Source: Diplonema papillatum (taxonomy: Eukaryota; Euglenozoa; Diplonemea; Diplonemida; Diplonemidae). From it: a stretch of DNA of 64,000 nt. The notes under the pieces were generated by a model. That model was given only the letters and a program-made list of their open reading frames with translations, had not been told where the DNA came from and ran no database searches. Within the stretch, counting starts at the first letter, position 1. Each line of letters begins with the position of its first letter. A program made the translations under genes and the position numbers. Positions 8,400-19,344 of this stretch are shown here, one piece after another. The stretch is taken from positions 1-64,000 of the forward strand of contig JAPJBO010000082.1 in the NCBI GenBank assembly GCA_030068145.1, written 5' to 3'.

Positions 8400-11300
8400 T
8401 CAGCGAGAGATCGCGTCGTCCGAGTCGGCGGAGCGCGAGGAGGCGGCGTCAGGCGTTATGGAGCGATTGACGCCGCCGCCCACGGGCTCGGCGGACGTCT
8501 GGCCGGCGAGGATACCGTAACTCGGCAGAGTGCCGCACCTCTGCAGGTACGCCAGAGCGAGTTCCGGAAAAACGAAGAGGATTGCCCAGAGGCGCTCCAT
8601 GGCATCGACGGGCGGCGGCTTCGCATGGAGGCGGCTCTTCGCGTCGAGGTCGGCGTCCATCGTCAGCCTGGACAGCGCTGCAGCGGGGGCGTCACATCCG
8701 ACGAAGAGGTGGAGTAGCGGGGCCAACGACCGGGTGCCGCAAATAGGGCACGGGAGAAACGCCTGTCTGCGATCCGCCCTCGAGAGGTCGCGCCATTCGG
8801 TGGCGTACATGGTCATCACCAGGTGGTGGTGGCCAGTGCGGAGCTGCCGCACCTCTCTTTCCGCCCGTGGTGCCAAGTGCTTGGGGCGGGGGATGCGGCG
8901 GCCAGAGACCAACCTGGCGAACGACGACGGGTTCCTGAGGAGGGTGGCCCTGTCCAAGGCGTCTCGTGCTCCAGCTTCACTGCTCTCCAGCCAGAGGACG
9001 GAACGATAGCGGCTGTTAGCGGCCGTGGCGCAGAGGCGTGCCGAGAGCGGAGGGGGTAGATTCTTGGCCGCGGCGTCGGTGGCCGCCCGCATGAACGCGA
9101 GTGCACCACGTTTTGCGGTCTTGTCCGCCCTCTCGTTGCCTTCGAGGCCGCAGTGGCCGAAGACGAACTGCAGCGTCACGGTGTAGCCCAGCGACTCCAA
9201 CTCGGCCAGGTGCAGCCAGATCGCGATTGGGTACGGCTGCGTCTGGCAATGGGGGCCGTGGCTCAGCGTCATCAGGAGTGACTGAGAGTCACTGAGGACG
9301 AGGATGTTGAGCGGCGTCGGGGTTGGCGGGAGGAGGCGCAGGAGGAACTTCAGGCAGCTGTAGAGCGCGAACTCCTCGGCGCGGTAGCTGTGCGGGTGTT
9401 TGCCGGCGGGCAAAGAGGCATCGAACGTGCGTCGGTCGCCGGTGGGCTTGACGGGCAGGCCGTGGTCCGGCTTGATGGTGACCGACGGCCCAAGATCAAT
9501 AAACACGCCGGCAGCCCCCCAGGTCGTACGGTCCGCCGTGCTCCTCAGCCACGGGCGTAGGGCAGCGCTGGCGTTGGCGTCGCAGATCGAGGGCAGAGGG
9601 GGGTCACCGTGTACAACGGAGCCGTCTGGCCAGGCGACGCAGTCCGGGTGGGGTAGTTCCGCCAGGCGTTTCAGCACCGCTTGTTTTTTCTCCGCATTGC
9701 TGGCGTGCTTGCGGACTTTCAGCGACGTGTAGATCTCGACGTCGGGCCTGGGAACCCAGGGGGCGAACAAATGGAAGTCGCGGAGCTCCCGACGGCAACC
9801 GTCCGTGCCCGCTTTCTTGCGGATGTTGTCGGACGTCGACTTCAGGAGCGTGTCCAGGGAAAGCTCGTGCGCCCACAGAACCTTGTTGAATTCAACCTTC
9901 TCCCGGAGGGCCGCGATCCTGCACTTTGCGAGCGCGCGGATCGGGAGGATACCAGTCTCCTGTTGCCCGGCGAATTCAGCGACGCCTTTGCGACAGCCCA
10001 GGATGAGGGTAAGGGCACGACGATGCATGCGTTCAAGTGTTGTGAGGGGCCCATTAGCGGGGAGGATGAATGGCCCGTAGATTCCGAGTGCGTACGTGTA
10101 CGTGGGTAGCACATAGGAGAGATACAGGGTGCGGAGAACCGTGCCGTTGAAGCCGTAATCCTTGCCGGCCAGGTGTCGAAGGAGGTTCATCCTCAGCGAG
10201 AATCCATCGACAACCCGTTGGAGGTGAGGGAGGAAGGTGAATCCTTGGTCGATGGTTAACCCAAGAAGCTTCACTTTGTCAACCCACTGAAGGGTAACCA
10301 CCGAGTGGAGCAGTGTGAGCCCGGCATTGGCCTCTGTTACGGGCCCGAACGCGATGCCAACGAATGTTTTGCCGTCATGTGGCGTGTTCGTCCCCACCAA
10401 TCTACCCTCTGCCGACACTCGCCGTTCGGTGTCAGCAGGGGGAACAGGGACGTCAGCCCTCGTCGCCTTGAAGACTACGTTCGGTGGGGGGAAAGGGGCT
10501 GCGTTCTTTCCAACGAAGAAGACACCTCTGGTCTTCAGAACGGACAGGGACATCAGCGCCTGCGCCGTCCAGCGCTCCACCACGTCGACAACATCTTGCG
10601 CGTACTGCTCGAGGGCGGCAAACGTGCGGGCCTCCACTGCAACGCCGTCATCATCAGCATACAGGGAGAAGGTTATCGTCGCCCCGACGTTGTCCAGATG
10701 GATGCGGCGCTGCAGCCGATCGAGGTCCGAACCGAGGTCGTCGATGTAATACAAAAACAGAAGGGGGCCGAGCACCGTCCCCTGGGGGACGCCGGTATAC
10801 AAATCGAAGAAGCGGCCAGTCGCTCCGTCGATTTTGTAGGCAGCCTTCCTGTTCCGTAGGAAGGCCTCGATCCAGCGAAGGAACTTGGCGGGCACCCCTC
10901 TTCGCTGCAGGATGTCCATCAGCTTGCCGTGGTCGACGGTATCGAACGCGTTCGCCAGATCGAACGACAGCAAACACGTGAAGAGCAGACGGTTCCTGGC
11001 AGAGTCGAGAGCCGAAACTATCGAGAACAGCTGCTCTTCGGGACCGCGACCCTTGCGGAAGCCACCCTGCCGCGAGTTAAAACGCCGGACCTCAGGATGT
11101 TGCGGGCTTTCCGTGAGGTACTCGAGCCGATTCTTCACGATGACTTCCATTACCTTGGAGATCACACTCGTTAGAGATATCGGCCGGTAACCCTCCGGCA
11201 AGGAGTGGTCCCGTCCAGGTTTCGGGACGGGGACGACGTGGGCGTCTCGCCAGGATTCGGGAACGAAGCCTTCCTCCCACGAAATGTTGACCAACTCAAG

Positions 11301-12932
11301 GATGAGGGCCCTGGCACCGTCGGTGAGTCGGCGGAGGAACTCACTGCAAAGCCCGTCAGGGTCGAGCGAAGTCTTCGGGTCGAGGTTGTTGAGGGCCCGA
11401 TCGAGCTCGTCGGCGGTGATGAGCCCGCAGCCAGCGTCGTCGTTGGATGGTTCTTTAGCGGGGAACCACGGCGGCGGTTTGGTAGCTGTCGAACCGCCGC
11501 ACACCCGTTTGAGGTGATCCCCAAAAAGCTCCGTCTTCCCGTCTGCGGCAACATAGTACGAGTGACCGAGCCGGATGGGGGGGATATTGTTCTGCTGTGT
11601 TCGACCGTCGATCTTGCGGATCAGGCGGAAGAGCAGCCCAATGTCCGTGCAGCGGTTGATCCTCCCGGAGAAGGCATTCCAGTGAGCCGCCTTCGCCTGC
11701 GTGGCCGCCGACGCGAATCTGGCGACCGCGTCGGAGTAGGCGCGCTGTGCGTGTGGGGCGTCAGGGTCGGCGAGGAGGGCGGTGAAGGCCGCCCCCTTGA
11801 CACGCTCTAGAGCAGAGAGCCCCGGGGTCCACCATTCCTTGTACGGACGTCCTTGTCGATACCGGGGGACAAACTGGTGTACAGCACGGCGGAACGTCGA
11901 AGCGACTCGCTTAGCGAATTGCACATTGGTTGCCGGCCGGTTTGCGAGTAGGACAGAGCTCTCCTCGTCGAGATGCTCCATCATGCCATCCCAGTCAGCC
12001 CGTGCCCAAGAGAACCAAGTTTTGCGGAGGACGCGCGGCTGGGAGTACCCCCGGGGAACTTCGAACGCCATGGGGAGGTGGTCCCGGGTGGTACCCCAAG
12101 AATCCAGCACTCTCCAATTGCGGATGTTGGAGGTGGGGGTGGAGATTACCACATCCGGAGAGGAGTACCTGGCGTGGGGGCGGTAGGCCATCGTGGAGAC
12201 CGACGGGTCGTTCAGGGTCATGGCAGACGCCTCGACGAGCCAGTCCCTGAGGATTTTTCCGCCTGTGTTCTCGGCTCCCCGAGACCAGTCCGGGTGGTGG
12301 ACGTTGAGATCACCGGCGATGACCACGTGGTCGTCCATCGGGAACGGCTCCATGCACAGGTCTCTCCCTTCCTTGCGGGGCGGGCGGTACACATTGTACA
12401 CCCTCAGGGGGGGAAGGCCGATGCGAGTGATCTCGACAGCAACGCAATCTAGAGAGGAGTCGGCGTCGATATCAGGGGGCGGGATTTCCGTCGCGAGCAG
12501 GCTTGTGCGAACGAAGGTGAGAACACCTCCGCCGCGGGCGTCTCCGTCTCGGTCGCGTCTGAAGACTCGGTAGCCGTCGAGGCGAGGGGGAAGGGACTTG
12601 CTCGAGAGCCATGTCTCTTGAAGGAGCAGGATGTCCGGGATCCTCGGAGACATGTTGGTGACCCCTCGGCTGATACTATTGGTACCACCAGGGATGGACT
12701 CCCTTGCCCAAAATGATCGGCAGTTGTACGACACGATCAAAAGGATGTTATCGGGGTCAAAGGGTGCAGCGGCAGCGGAGGTACTGGCGGTGCGCCTCCG
12801 CCGCCGGCCGCGACCCGGCGGAGGGGCCGGCTTTCTGTTCTGTTCTGTTCTGTAGGGCGGAACGAAGCCCGGGCAAGACGAGGCAAGACGGTCTCTAACG
12901 GGCAAGCGTACAGTGGTTCTTTGTGCCACCAT
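8400..12932 (-). CDS. LINE-A copy 2 ORF2: endonuclease, reverse transcriptase, RNase H, zinc knuckle
   Basis: Complete catalytic part of the LINE-A polyprotein, 1,510 codons with no internal stop. The APE endonuclease lies at about 12740-12070 (NCRSF, QETW, GDLNVHHPDW, a terminal RDH). The reverse transcriptase lies at about 11240-10330 with YADDD at 10647-10661. The RNase H at about 9650-9100 shows YRAEE, SDSQSLL, GHCGLEGN and ERADK. A CPICG...H...C zinc knuckle lies near 8740-8690. This order is that of Ingi- and I-like LINEs. LINE homology stops near 12834 at a (TTCTG)3 motif. The first ~34 codons, including the ATG at 12932, come from the flanking DNA. It is thus a 5'-truncated insertion without ORF1, although the enzyme frame is intact. 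Confidence 0.9.
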   Translation of the reverse strand: MVAQRTTVRLPVRDRLASSCPGFVPPYRTEQNRKPAPPPGRGRRRRRTASTSAAAAPFDPDNILLIVSYNCRSFWARESIPGGTNSISRGVTNMSPRIPDILLLQETWLSSKSLPPRLDGYRVFRRDRDGDARGGGVLTFVRTSLLATEIPPPDIDADSSLDCVAVEITRIGLPPLRVYNVYRPPRKEGRDLCMEPFPMDDHVVIAGDLNVHHPDWSRGAENTGGKILRDWLVEASAMTLNDPSVSTMAYRPHARYSSPDVVISTPTSNIRNWRVLDSWGTTRDHLPMAFEVPRGYSQPRVLRKTWFSWARADWDGMMEHLDEESSVLLANRPATNVQFAKRVASTFRRAVHQFVPRYRQGRPYKEWWTPGLSALERVKGAAFTALLADPDAPHAQRAYSDAVARFASAATQAKAAHWNAFSGRINRCTDIGLLFRLIRKIDGRTQQNNIPPIRLGHSYYVAADGKTELFGDHLKRVCGGSTATKPPPWFPAKEPSNDDAGCGLITADELDRALNNLDPKTSLDPDGLCSEFLRRLTDGARALILELVNISWEEGFVPESWRDAHVVPVPKPGRDHSLPEGYRPISLTSVISKVMEVIVKNRLEYLTESPQHPEVRRFNSRQGGFRKGRGPEEQLFSIVSALDSARNRLLFTCLLSFDLANAFDTVDHGKLMDILQRRGVPAKFLRWIEAFLRNRKAAYKIDGATGRFFDLYTGVPQGTVLGPLLFLYYIDDLGSDLDRLQRRIHLDNVGATITFSLYADDDGVAVEARTFAALEQYAQDVVDVVERWTAQALMSLSVLKTRGVFFVGKNAAPFPPPNVVFKATRADVPVPPADTERRVSAEGRLVGTNTPHDGKTFVGIAFGPVTEANAGLTLLHSVVTLQWVDKVKLLGLTIDQGFTFLPHLQRVVDGFSLRMNLLRHLAGKDYGFNGTVLRTLYLSYVLPTYTYALGIYGPFILPANGPLTTLERMHRRALTLILGCRKGVAEFAGQQETGILPIRALAKCRIAALREKVEFNKVLWAHELSLDTLLKSTSDNIRKKAGTDGCRRELRDFHLFAPWVPRPDVEIYTSLKVRKHASNAEKKQAVLKRLAELPHPDCVAWPDGSVVHGDPPLPSICDANASAALRPWLRSTADRTTWGAAGVFIDLGPSVTIKPDHGLPVKPTGDRRTFDASLPAGKHPHSYRAEEFALYSCLKFLLRLLPPTPTPLNILVLSDSQSLLMTLSHGPHCQTQPYPIAIWLHLAELESLGYTVTLQFVFGHCGLEGNERADKTAKRGALAFMRAATDAAAKNLPPPLSARLCATAANSRYRSVLWLESSEAGARDALDRATLLRNPSSFARLVSGRRIPRPKHLAPRAEREVRQLRTGHHHLVMTMYATEWRDLSRADRRQAFLPCPICGTRSLAPLLHLFVGCDAPAAALSRLTMDADLDAKSRLHAKPPPVDAMERLWAILFVFPELALAYLQRCGTLPSYGILAGQTSAEPVGGGVNRSITPDAASSRSADSDDAISR

Positions 12933-12934
12933 TT

Positions 12935-13794
12935 ACTCCGTTGTGTTGTTTGTGATGGAGTGATGACTACTACTTGTTCGTTTATCGGTTTTTTGTTTCA
13001 CGTTAATTGTTTTTCCTTCTGGCTTCGGTTCTTGGTTCTCGTTATTGGGTTCGCTTTCTGGTAATGGTTTTCGGTTTACGTAAATTGGTTCTCTTTCTGT
13101 TAACGGTTTTCGGTTCACGTAAAAGTTTGAGGTCCTACTCCAAGTCCGAGGGCGTGGTCAGGGCGCGCTTTTTTTTTTTTTGTTGACACCCGACACGGCG
13201 GGAAACGGCTTTACTGGGCCGTGTTACTGTCAAGTAACATGCCACGCAGGTTAGACACTGTGTGCTGCACAAGGCACAGGCTAGTTTGTTGGGGGCTAGG
13301 TTGCTTGCTAGGCTAGGGTGGGGTGTTTTCCTTGTCTCTTGTTTCATTGTGTAACTTTTTAACGTTTACCCAGGGTTACAGTGGGTCGCTTCGTGCTGTA
13401 CCCGAACTCTCTGGGTTTGTCTTGTATGTTTTTTTGTTTGATGTAGGTGCAACAGTTGGTGGTGCCTTGGTAGCCAGTGCACAGTTTATGGAACACTTTT
13501 GCTGTTGTCGGTGCATTTGTAGTTTGTGCTTCAGTTTATATTCTTGCTGCCTTTGGAGGCGCAGCGGTTTGCGGTGCTTGGTAGCAAGTGCAACAGTCGT
13601 TTTTTTGCAGAGCTGAGTTCGACGGCGTTTGTTTGTGCACACGCTGGCTTTGGCCGAGGCGACAATGTGGAAGCTCAAGGATACGCACACGGCAGCTGCG
13701 AGTTCATCGGCGTTGTCTGGCAGCACTTCTTGAAGGCCGTGGGTTTGTAGGTGATGTTACGTTGCCGTCTTGAAGCAGCACGGGCTTCTGTCAA
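12935..13794. other. Gene-free stretch with short repeats
   Basis: No coding feature supported. 13010-13125 holds two to three imperfect ~45-bp repeats (shared GGTTTTCGGTTYACGTAAA). A T-run lies at 13170-13180. Long reading frames here are low-complexity T/G-rich and do not look coding. Confidence 0.4.
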
Positions 13795-16700
13795 AAATTC
13801 AATTTCAATTTCAATTTCAAAAATTTGGAAACCGCACCCGGGTTAGGCTTGGGGATACGGTGCTAAGGTTCCTTGTGCCTCCTCTTCATCCTTGGGGCGT
13901 TTGTTTGTTTTCTGTTTTCTTTGGTTCGTTCTTGGTATGGTTGTGGGGGGGTTCAGTGGGATTGTTTCTTGCCCGCCCTCCCCTTGTTTCTTGCCGCTGT
14001 TTTGGTAATGATGTCCTGGCGTGCCAGGCTTTACCAGTAGCGGTCGGTGTGTTTCGAGCGATTGCCGTGCTGTCAGTTGCCTGTGATAGTAATTTGTCAA
14101 GAGGATTGCTTTGGTTCGCTGCTGATATGCTGCTTGGCTCTGCGTGTTGTGTGCAGTGATGGTTGTTTTTCCTTGGTTTTGTTGTGGCTTCGTCCTTCGC
14201 TCGCCCTCCCTTTCCGGTGCGGTGTTCTGACGTCTTTTGGTAACCCTGGCGTGCCAGGTTTGCCTGTTGAGTCGGTCTTCCGTGTCGGTCGGGGGGGGTT
14301 TGCTTTCGCTTCGGGACTTTCCTGTTGTTGTCGGGCGCGTGGCGCTGTTTCGCTGCCGCTGCCCGTCCTGCTGCCTTCGCTCTTGTGGGTTGTTGTTGAG
14401 CGTGGTGCGTGTAGCACTGAAACGGGGGGTTATTACGTTGTCTGTTGTTTTGGCAGGACTCGGCTTCTCTTGCGTGCTTGGGGGGGGGGCGTTGTTATTG
14501 GTTCTGGTTTTGTGGGACAAGGTAAGGGAAAGGTATTTCTTTTTCGGCAGTTGGTGGGGGGTATTTTTTGGACTTGTTGTGCGGCTCTCCCTTCCGGGCG
14601 GTGTTCTGACTTCTGTTGGTAAACCCTGGCGTGCCAGGGTTTGCCTGTTGAGTCGGTCCTCCGCTTCGGTCGGGGGGGGCTGGTTTGGTTGCTGCTTGTC
14701 TCTGTTTCGCTTTGCGGCGCTGTTGCGTGGTGCGGTCCGTTGGGCGCTTCGCCTGCCTCTACTTTGTTCTTCCTTCCGGGGCCTTTGAGCTTGCTGCTTG
14801 TCTCTGTTTCGCTTTGCGGCGCTGTTGCGTGGTGCGGTCCGTTGGCCTGGTCGCTTCCGGCAGCGTCAGAAACACCGGGCTGGTGTTTCCGACGCTGTTC
14901 TATCCCGTGCTCATTGTCCGCTCTCGGCCCGGAGGGTTGTCTTTTTTTTGTTTTGGTTGCTAATGCACTGTTCTTGTGTTGCAGCTACCTGTCTGCCTCA
15001 GTGACCGCTCCAGTGCTCACTCTGCGTGGTGCGGTCCGTTGGCCAGGTCGTCTCCGGCAGTCGGAAACACCGGGCTGGTGTTTCTGACGCTGTTCTATCC
15101 CGTGCTCATTGTCCGCTCTCGGCCCGGAGGGTTGTCTTTTTTTGTTTTGGTTGCTAATGCACTGTTCTTGTGTTGCAGCTACCTATCTGCCTCAGTGACC
15201 GCTCCAGTGCTCACTCCACCCTTTTGGACCTTCCTATGGTCAGGTGGGTGTGCTGTCGGTGCACCGAGTCTACCCTTCGTTGGTAGTCGTGTTCGGTCGC
15301 GGCGCTGTTGCGCTGCTGCGGTGGTACTTTTGTTTGCCTTCTTTTTTTCCCCTCTCTTTTCTTATTGTTCTCAGGTGCTGTTCGGTCCGGTGACCGGCTG
15401 CGTCCGTGTCGGCGTGCGGGCTTCGGCTGTTCGTCGGCGCCTGCGTCTCCGTTGTCGTGCTGCCGGTTTACTGCTGCCGCCTTGCGGCGGTTGGTCGGTG
15501 GCCGTGGGGACTGTGTAGTGCCGGGTGTGTGCGTCTGGTGTTGGACTGCGCCGTCAGCGTACTGATTCGCGCTTCGCACTCAGCAGCCCTGTTGCGCCTG
15601 CACCGGCGGTCGGGTGAGGTTGCTTTGCACGGATGTGCCGGGTGTGTTGCCGCCTCAGTCTTCCGACCCGGCCCGAACTATGCCCATCCTTCGGCATCCT
15701 CGGAGCTTGATCCCTCGAGGTCGAAGGTGTTGTCGACGCCATTGGTTGCTGCTGCCGCCATGTTGCCGTCGAGTTCCGGTGTGCCGGGCTCAGGTGGGTC
15801 TTCGTAGACCTCGTACTTCGGCACAAGCCCCACGGCCTGAAGGTACGCGAGGGCTGCTTCAGGGAGCTCGAAGAGCAGCGGCCAAAGCAGCTTGTGCCTT
15901 TCCCTGGGTGTCGGCTTTTCCCTTGGTGTGTCCGGGATGGCCTTGTGGACCCGTCTCCACATGGTCGCTCTCTCGTCGCCCCCGATTCTGCATTCCAGGA
16001 AAAGGTGTGTTAGGGGGCAGATCGGCGTGGCGTCGCAAAGCTGGCATGGGCGGGTTGCTTGCCTCTCTTCTGCTGCGAGATCCATCCAGTCGTCCCGGTA
16101 GCAGTTCCTGAGGAGTTGGTGGTGTCCCGTGCGAAGCTGGCGGATCTCGCGCTCGGCTCGCCTCGTCAGGTGTGCCGTTTTTGGGACCTTCCGTCCTCGG
16201 ACCAACTGCGTGTACGGCAGCGGCCCGCCCGGTTGGTACGGGGATTCCCGCATTGAAGCCGCGTGTAGTGCCTCCCAGGCGTGCTCGCGGTACCGGGCCT
16301 TCGCGGTTCCTACCGTCATCGGCGGCTGCGTTTCTTCTCCGGTCTGCGAGACGCCCTGCTTCGCTAGCCCGTCCGCCTCTTCGTTCCCTGCTAGTCCGCA
16401 GTGGCCGTAGACGAACTGGAGTACTGGTGTATACCCCTTCGCAACCAGTTTCTCGAGCGCCTGCCAGATTCGGACGTTGTCCCGTTCTTGCTGTTTGTGC
16501 GGACCTTGGGACAGCACGTTCAGAAGGGAGCTGGAGTCGCTGAGCACCCAGATGTGTCTGCTGGTAGGCTCTCCTTCGAGTACCTCCCTCTTTCCCAGTT
16601 TCAGCTCCAGCGATTCCAGCGCAATTTTCATCGCCACTTGCTCCGCGCGGTAGCTGGTTGCCCACTTACCGGCCTGACGGCTTAGGCGGGTCCCTTTCAT

Positions 16701-19343
16701 CGGCGTCGCGTCTCTCCAGCTTTCTTCTCGGCGGTAGTACACCACGAGACCTGCGCCACCCCACCTCGTGACCTCGTCGGTTGTTACGGTTGTACCGTGG
16801 AGCAGCTGGTACTGTGCGTGTCTTCTCTTCAGCGCCGCAACCGATCCGTCCGTCCAGACGATGTATGTCGGGGATGGCAATCCGTCGAGGACTGCCTCTG
16901 CCTTTCTCCGGTTTTCCTCGGCGCTTTTCGACTTCTTTGGAAGTGAAGCGCAGATGTGGAGCTCTGGTGGCGGCTTCCAAGGTGGGAAGGGATTTGGTGC
17001 GTGCTTCTCCCGCCGTGGCTTCGATGTTCGCGCCGTCTTCTTGAGGATGAGGAAGGACTGCGGGAGGGTGTCGTTGGTTCGTCGCGGATGCAGCACGTCC
17101 TTCCACATGGTCTTCGTGGCCATCTTTTCCGCCAGCGCGCCTGTCCTGAGGTCGGTTATCGACCTGATTGGCAGCATTCGTGCCTCGGTGAGGACAGCTT
17201 CCGTCAACGTCGTCTTCTTGCAGCCAACCACGGCGCAGAGTGCGGTTCGATGCAGGCACTCTATCCTGTCCACGTCCTTCTTCGATGCATAACGGATGTA
17301 GACTGCCATGCCGTAGGTTAAGACCGGCAGGGCGTATGCCATGTAGAGGGCTCTGAGCACTTCGGTCTTGTGGCCCCACTTCGTCCCGGATACCAGCTGT
17401 ACCAGATTTACCCTCCGCCCAGCGCTCTGCAGTATGCGATCTATGTGAGCTGTGAAGTTCAGTCTGTCGTCGATCGTCAGCCCCAGGAGTGTTACCTTGT
17501 CCTTCCACTGAAGGTCTGACACCACCGTGAACTCTATGGGGTTTTGGGCCGTCTCCCCGATTCGATGGATATTTCGTCTCCATTGCGGTTGCGTTGTCGT
17601 TGGCACTCCGCCGATTGACACTATCCTCTTCTTGTTGTGTGGGCTGGATGGATCGATGTAGCGGAGCGCCCCATCTTGCTCGTGTGCCTTCCTGCCGAAT
17701 TCGGTTGGTGCCTCAGTGACTTTTTGGTGCGAGTTCGGGAAGGTGATCAGAGGTGGGTGGACCCTCCTTCGCATGTTCGCGGGTCGGTTGCCAGACTTGT
17801 CGATCGGGCGGAATTGAACAGCCTCCGTCTTCTTGTACGCCAGGTCCATCTTCGCCTCGGAGGCCCAGGTTGAGAGTGCGTTTACCACTCGTTGGACTGT
17901 TTCTTTGAACCCTGCCGCCGAGCGACCAGCCACTACTACCCCCACGTCGTCGGCGAATAGAGATGGGGTCACGTTATTTGGATTGGTGCGTGTTGGTTTC
18001 GGCATCGTGGACAGCTTTTCGCCGAGGTCGTCGATGTACAAGAGGAATAACACTGGTCCGAGCACAGTTCCCTGGGGGACTCCACTTTCGAGTGTCACCT
18101 CTTCGCCGTATTTTCCCTCTACCCGGAACTTTGCCTTCCTGTCCTGCAAGAAGGCCTCGACCCACCTCACTATCTTCGGCGGAATGCCGCGACGCTTCAT
18201 GATCGCGATGAGTCTGTCGTGATCTACCGTGTCGAATGCCTTTGCGAGGTCGAACACGAGTAGGCAAGTGTGGCATTCGTCCCGGAGGCTGCGGTCAACG
18301 GTCGTCACGGTCTTGAACAGCTGTTCTTCTGTCCCCCTTCCTTTCCGGAAGCCACCTTGGCACTCCGTGAATGGTCGGACGTGAGGGTAGCTGTCTCCTT
18401 CGATGATGAAATCGAGCCTTTCCCTGATCACCGTTTCCATGATCTTTGCCGCGACGCTCGTCAGCGAAATTGGGCGGTATCCTGCTGGTTCGGACTTGTC
18501 TTTTCCCGGCTTCGGAAGGGGTATGGCATGAGCCTCTTTCCACGGCTTTGGGATCGTCGCGTTGTCCCACGACGCGTTGATTACCTTCAGTAGTGCCTGG
18601 AGGGTGCCCTTCTCCATCGCTTTGTAAACTTGGGGGCAGAGGCCTTCCGGGTCGGTTGATGCCTTCGCTTTGAGCTTCTCGACTGCTCTCTCTATTTCGG
18701 CTAGAGTGATCGGGCCTTCGGCTTCGTTGTTCGCGGTTTCCTGGCGTTTTCCGGATGGTGTCGCAGGCTCCGTCGTCGGTGTTGAACCCGTCTTCTTCTT
18801 GCAGACTTCGGTGTTATGCTGGGTTTTATTTGTGGTTTCCTGGCGTTCATCGGACGGTGTCGCCGGCTTTGTTGTCGGTGTTGGTTCCGTCTTCTTCTTG
18901 CAGACGTTGGCGTAATATTTGGCGAGGAGGGTTGCCTTCTCGGCCGGGTCGGTGGTGGTCCGCTCTCCTGACCGGAGGGGAGGGAGTGTGCTACTCGTCT
19001 TCTTCCCGTCGATTTCGCGGACCGTCCGGAACAGTAGCCCTAGGTCTGTTCCGCGGTTCACTTTGTCGACGATTCCGCCCCAGTAGATCGTCTTGGCGTG
19101 TAGCGCCGCTTCCGCGAATCTCGCCCTCGCTTCTTCGTACGCGGTCTTTGCGTGCTCCGTTTTCTGCTGCTGGAACGACCGGAATGCGGCGTCTTTGCTC
19201 CGAGACAGAGGTGTCAATGTCTTGTCCCACCACGGCCTCGGGGGCAGCTTCCCAGTTGACTTGGGGATGTGCTCGCGGATCGCGTCTCGGATGTGGCCTG
19301 TTAACGTGGCCGCTAGCTCGTGGGGGTCGGTTGTTTCGTTATC
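13795..19343 (-). mobile_element. LINE-B (non-LTR retrotransposon, 5'-truncated)
   Basis: The minus-strand element comprises ORF2 (15678-19343) and a 3' region of about 1.9 kb ending in a (GAAATT)n tail at 13795-13822. The 3' region carries tandem duplications: 14690-14745 against 14787-14845, and 14840-15000 against 15028-15190. The last 370 bases recur at 19630-20002, which fixes the 3' end of the family. The 5' end is lost at about 19344, where SINE-like sequence begins, so the endonuclease and any ORF1 are missing. Confidence 0.8.
15678..19343 (-). CDS. LINE-B ORF2 fragment: reverse transcriptase, RNase H, zinc knuckle
   Basis: Reverse transcriptase of a LINE related to but distinct from LINE-A. 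The frame is open from 15678 to the truncation point; codons upstream of 19217 (the ...PRPWWDKTL region) also belong to it. Finger and palm motifs run at about 18560-17800: PAGYRPISLTS, FDLAKAFDTVDH, GVPQGTVLGP, and FADD at about 17945-17960. RNase H runs at about 16865-16360 with WTDGS, the YRAEQ glutamate, SDSSSLL and GHCGLAGNEEADG, so all four acidic positions are present. The zinc knuckle C-x2-C-x8-H-x4-C lies at about 16050-15990. The N-terminal endonuclease is absent, so this copy could not move on its own. Confidence 0.85.
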   Translation of the reverse strand, partial: DNETTDPHELAATLTGHIRDAIREHIPKSTGKLPPRPWWDKTLTPLSRSKDAAFRSFQQQKTEHAKTAYEEARARFAEAALHAKTIYWGGIVDKVNRGTDLGLLFRTVREIDGKKTSSTLPPLRSGERTTTDPAEKATLLAKYYANVCKKKTEPTPTTKPATPSDERQETTNKTQHNTEVCKKKTGSTPTTEPATPSGKRQETANNEAEGPITLAEIERAVEKLKAKASTDPEGLCPQVYKAMEKGTLQALLKVINASWDNATIPKPWKEAHAIPLPKPGKDKSEPAGYRPISLTSVAAKIMETVIRERLDFIIEGDSYPHVRPFTECQGGFRKGRGTEEQLFKTVTTVDRSLRDECHTCLLVFDLAKAFDTVDHDRLIAIMKRRGIPPKIVRWVEAFLQDRKAKFRVEGKYGEEVTLESGVPQGTVLGPVLFLLYIDDLGEKLSTMPKPTRTNPNNVTPSLFADDVGVVVAGRSAAGFKETVQRVVNALSTWASEAKMDLAYKKTEAVQFRPIDKSGNRPANMRRRVHPPLITFPNSHQKVTEAPTEFGRKAHEQDGALRYIDPSSPHNKKRIVSIGGVPTTTQPQWRRNIHRIGETAQNPIEFTVVSDLQWKDKVTLLGLTIDDRLNFTAHIDRILQSAGRRVNLVQLVSGTKWGHKTEVLRALYMAYALPVLTYGMAVYIRYASKKDVDRIECLHRTALCAVVGCKKTTLTEAVLTEARMLPIRSITDLRTGALAEKMATKTMWKDVLHPRRTNDTLPQSFLILKKTARTSKPRREKHAPNPFPPWKPPPELHICASLPKKSKSAEENRRKAEAVLDGLPSPTYIVWTDGSVAALKRRHAQYQLLHGTTVTTDEVTRWGGAGLVVYYRREESWRDATPMKGTRLSRQAGKWATSYRAEQVAMKIALESLELKLGKREVLEGEPTSRHIWVLSDSSSLLNVLSQGPHKQQERDNVRIWQALEKLVAKGYTPVLQFVYGHCGLAGNEEADGLAKQGVSQTGEETQPPMTVGTAKARYREHAWEALHAASMRESPYQPGGPLPYTQLVRGRKVPKTAHLTRRAEREIRQLRTGHHQLLRNCYRDDWMDLAAEERQATRPCQLCDATPICPLTHLFLECRIGGDERATMWRRVHKAIPDTPREKPTPRERHKLLWPLLFELPEAALAYLQAVGLVPKYEVYEDPPEPGTPELDGNMAAAATNGVDNTFDLEGSSSEDAEGWA

Positions 19344-19344
19344 C

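Noticed and set aside
13323-15565. Many overlapping T/G-rich frames rich in Leu, Cys and Phe that resemble membrane proteins
   Set aside because: They lie antisense in the 3' region of LINE-B, contain its tandem duplications, and have no start context or domain.
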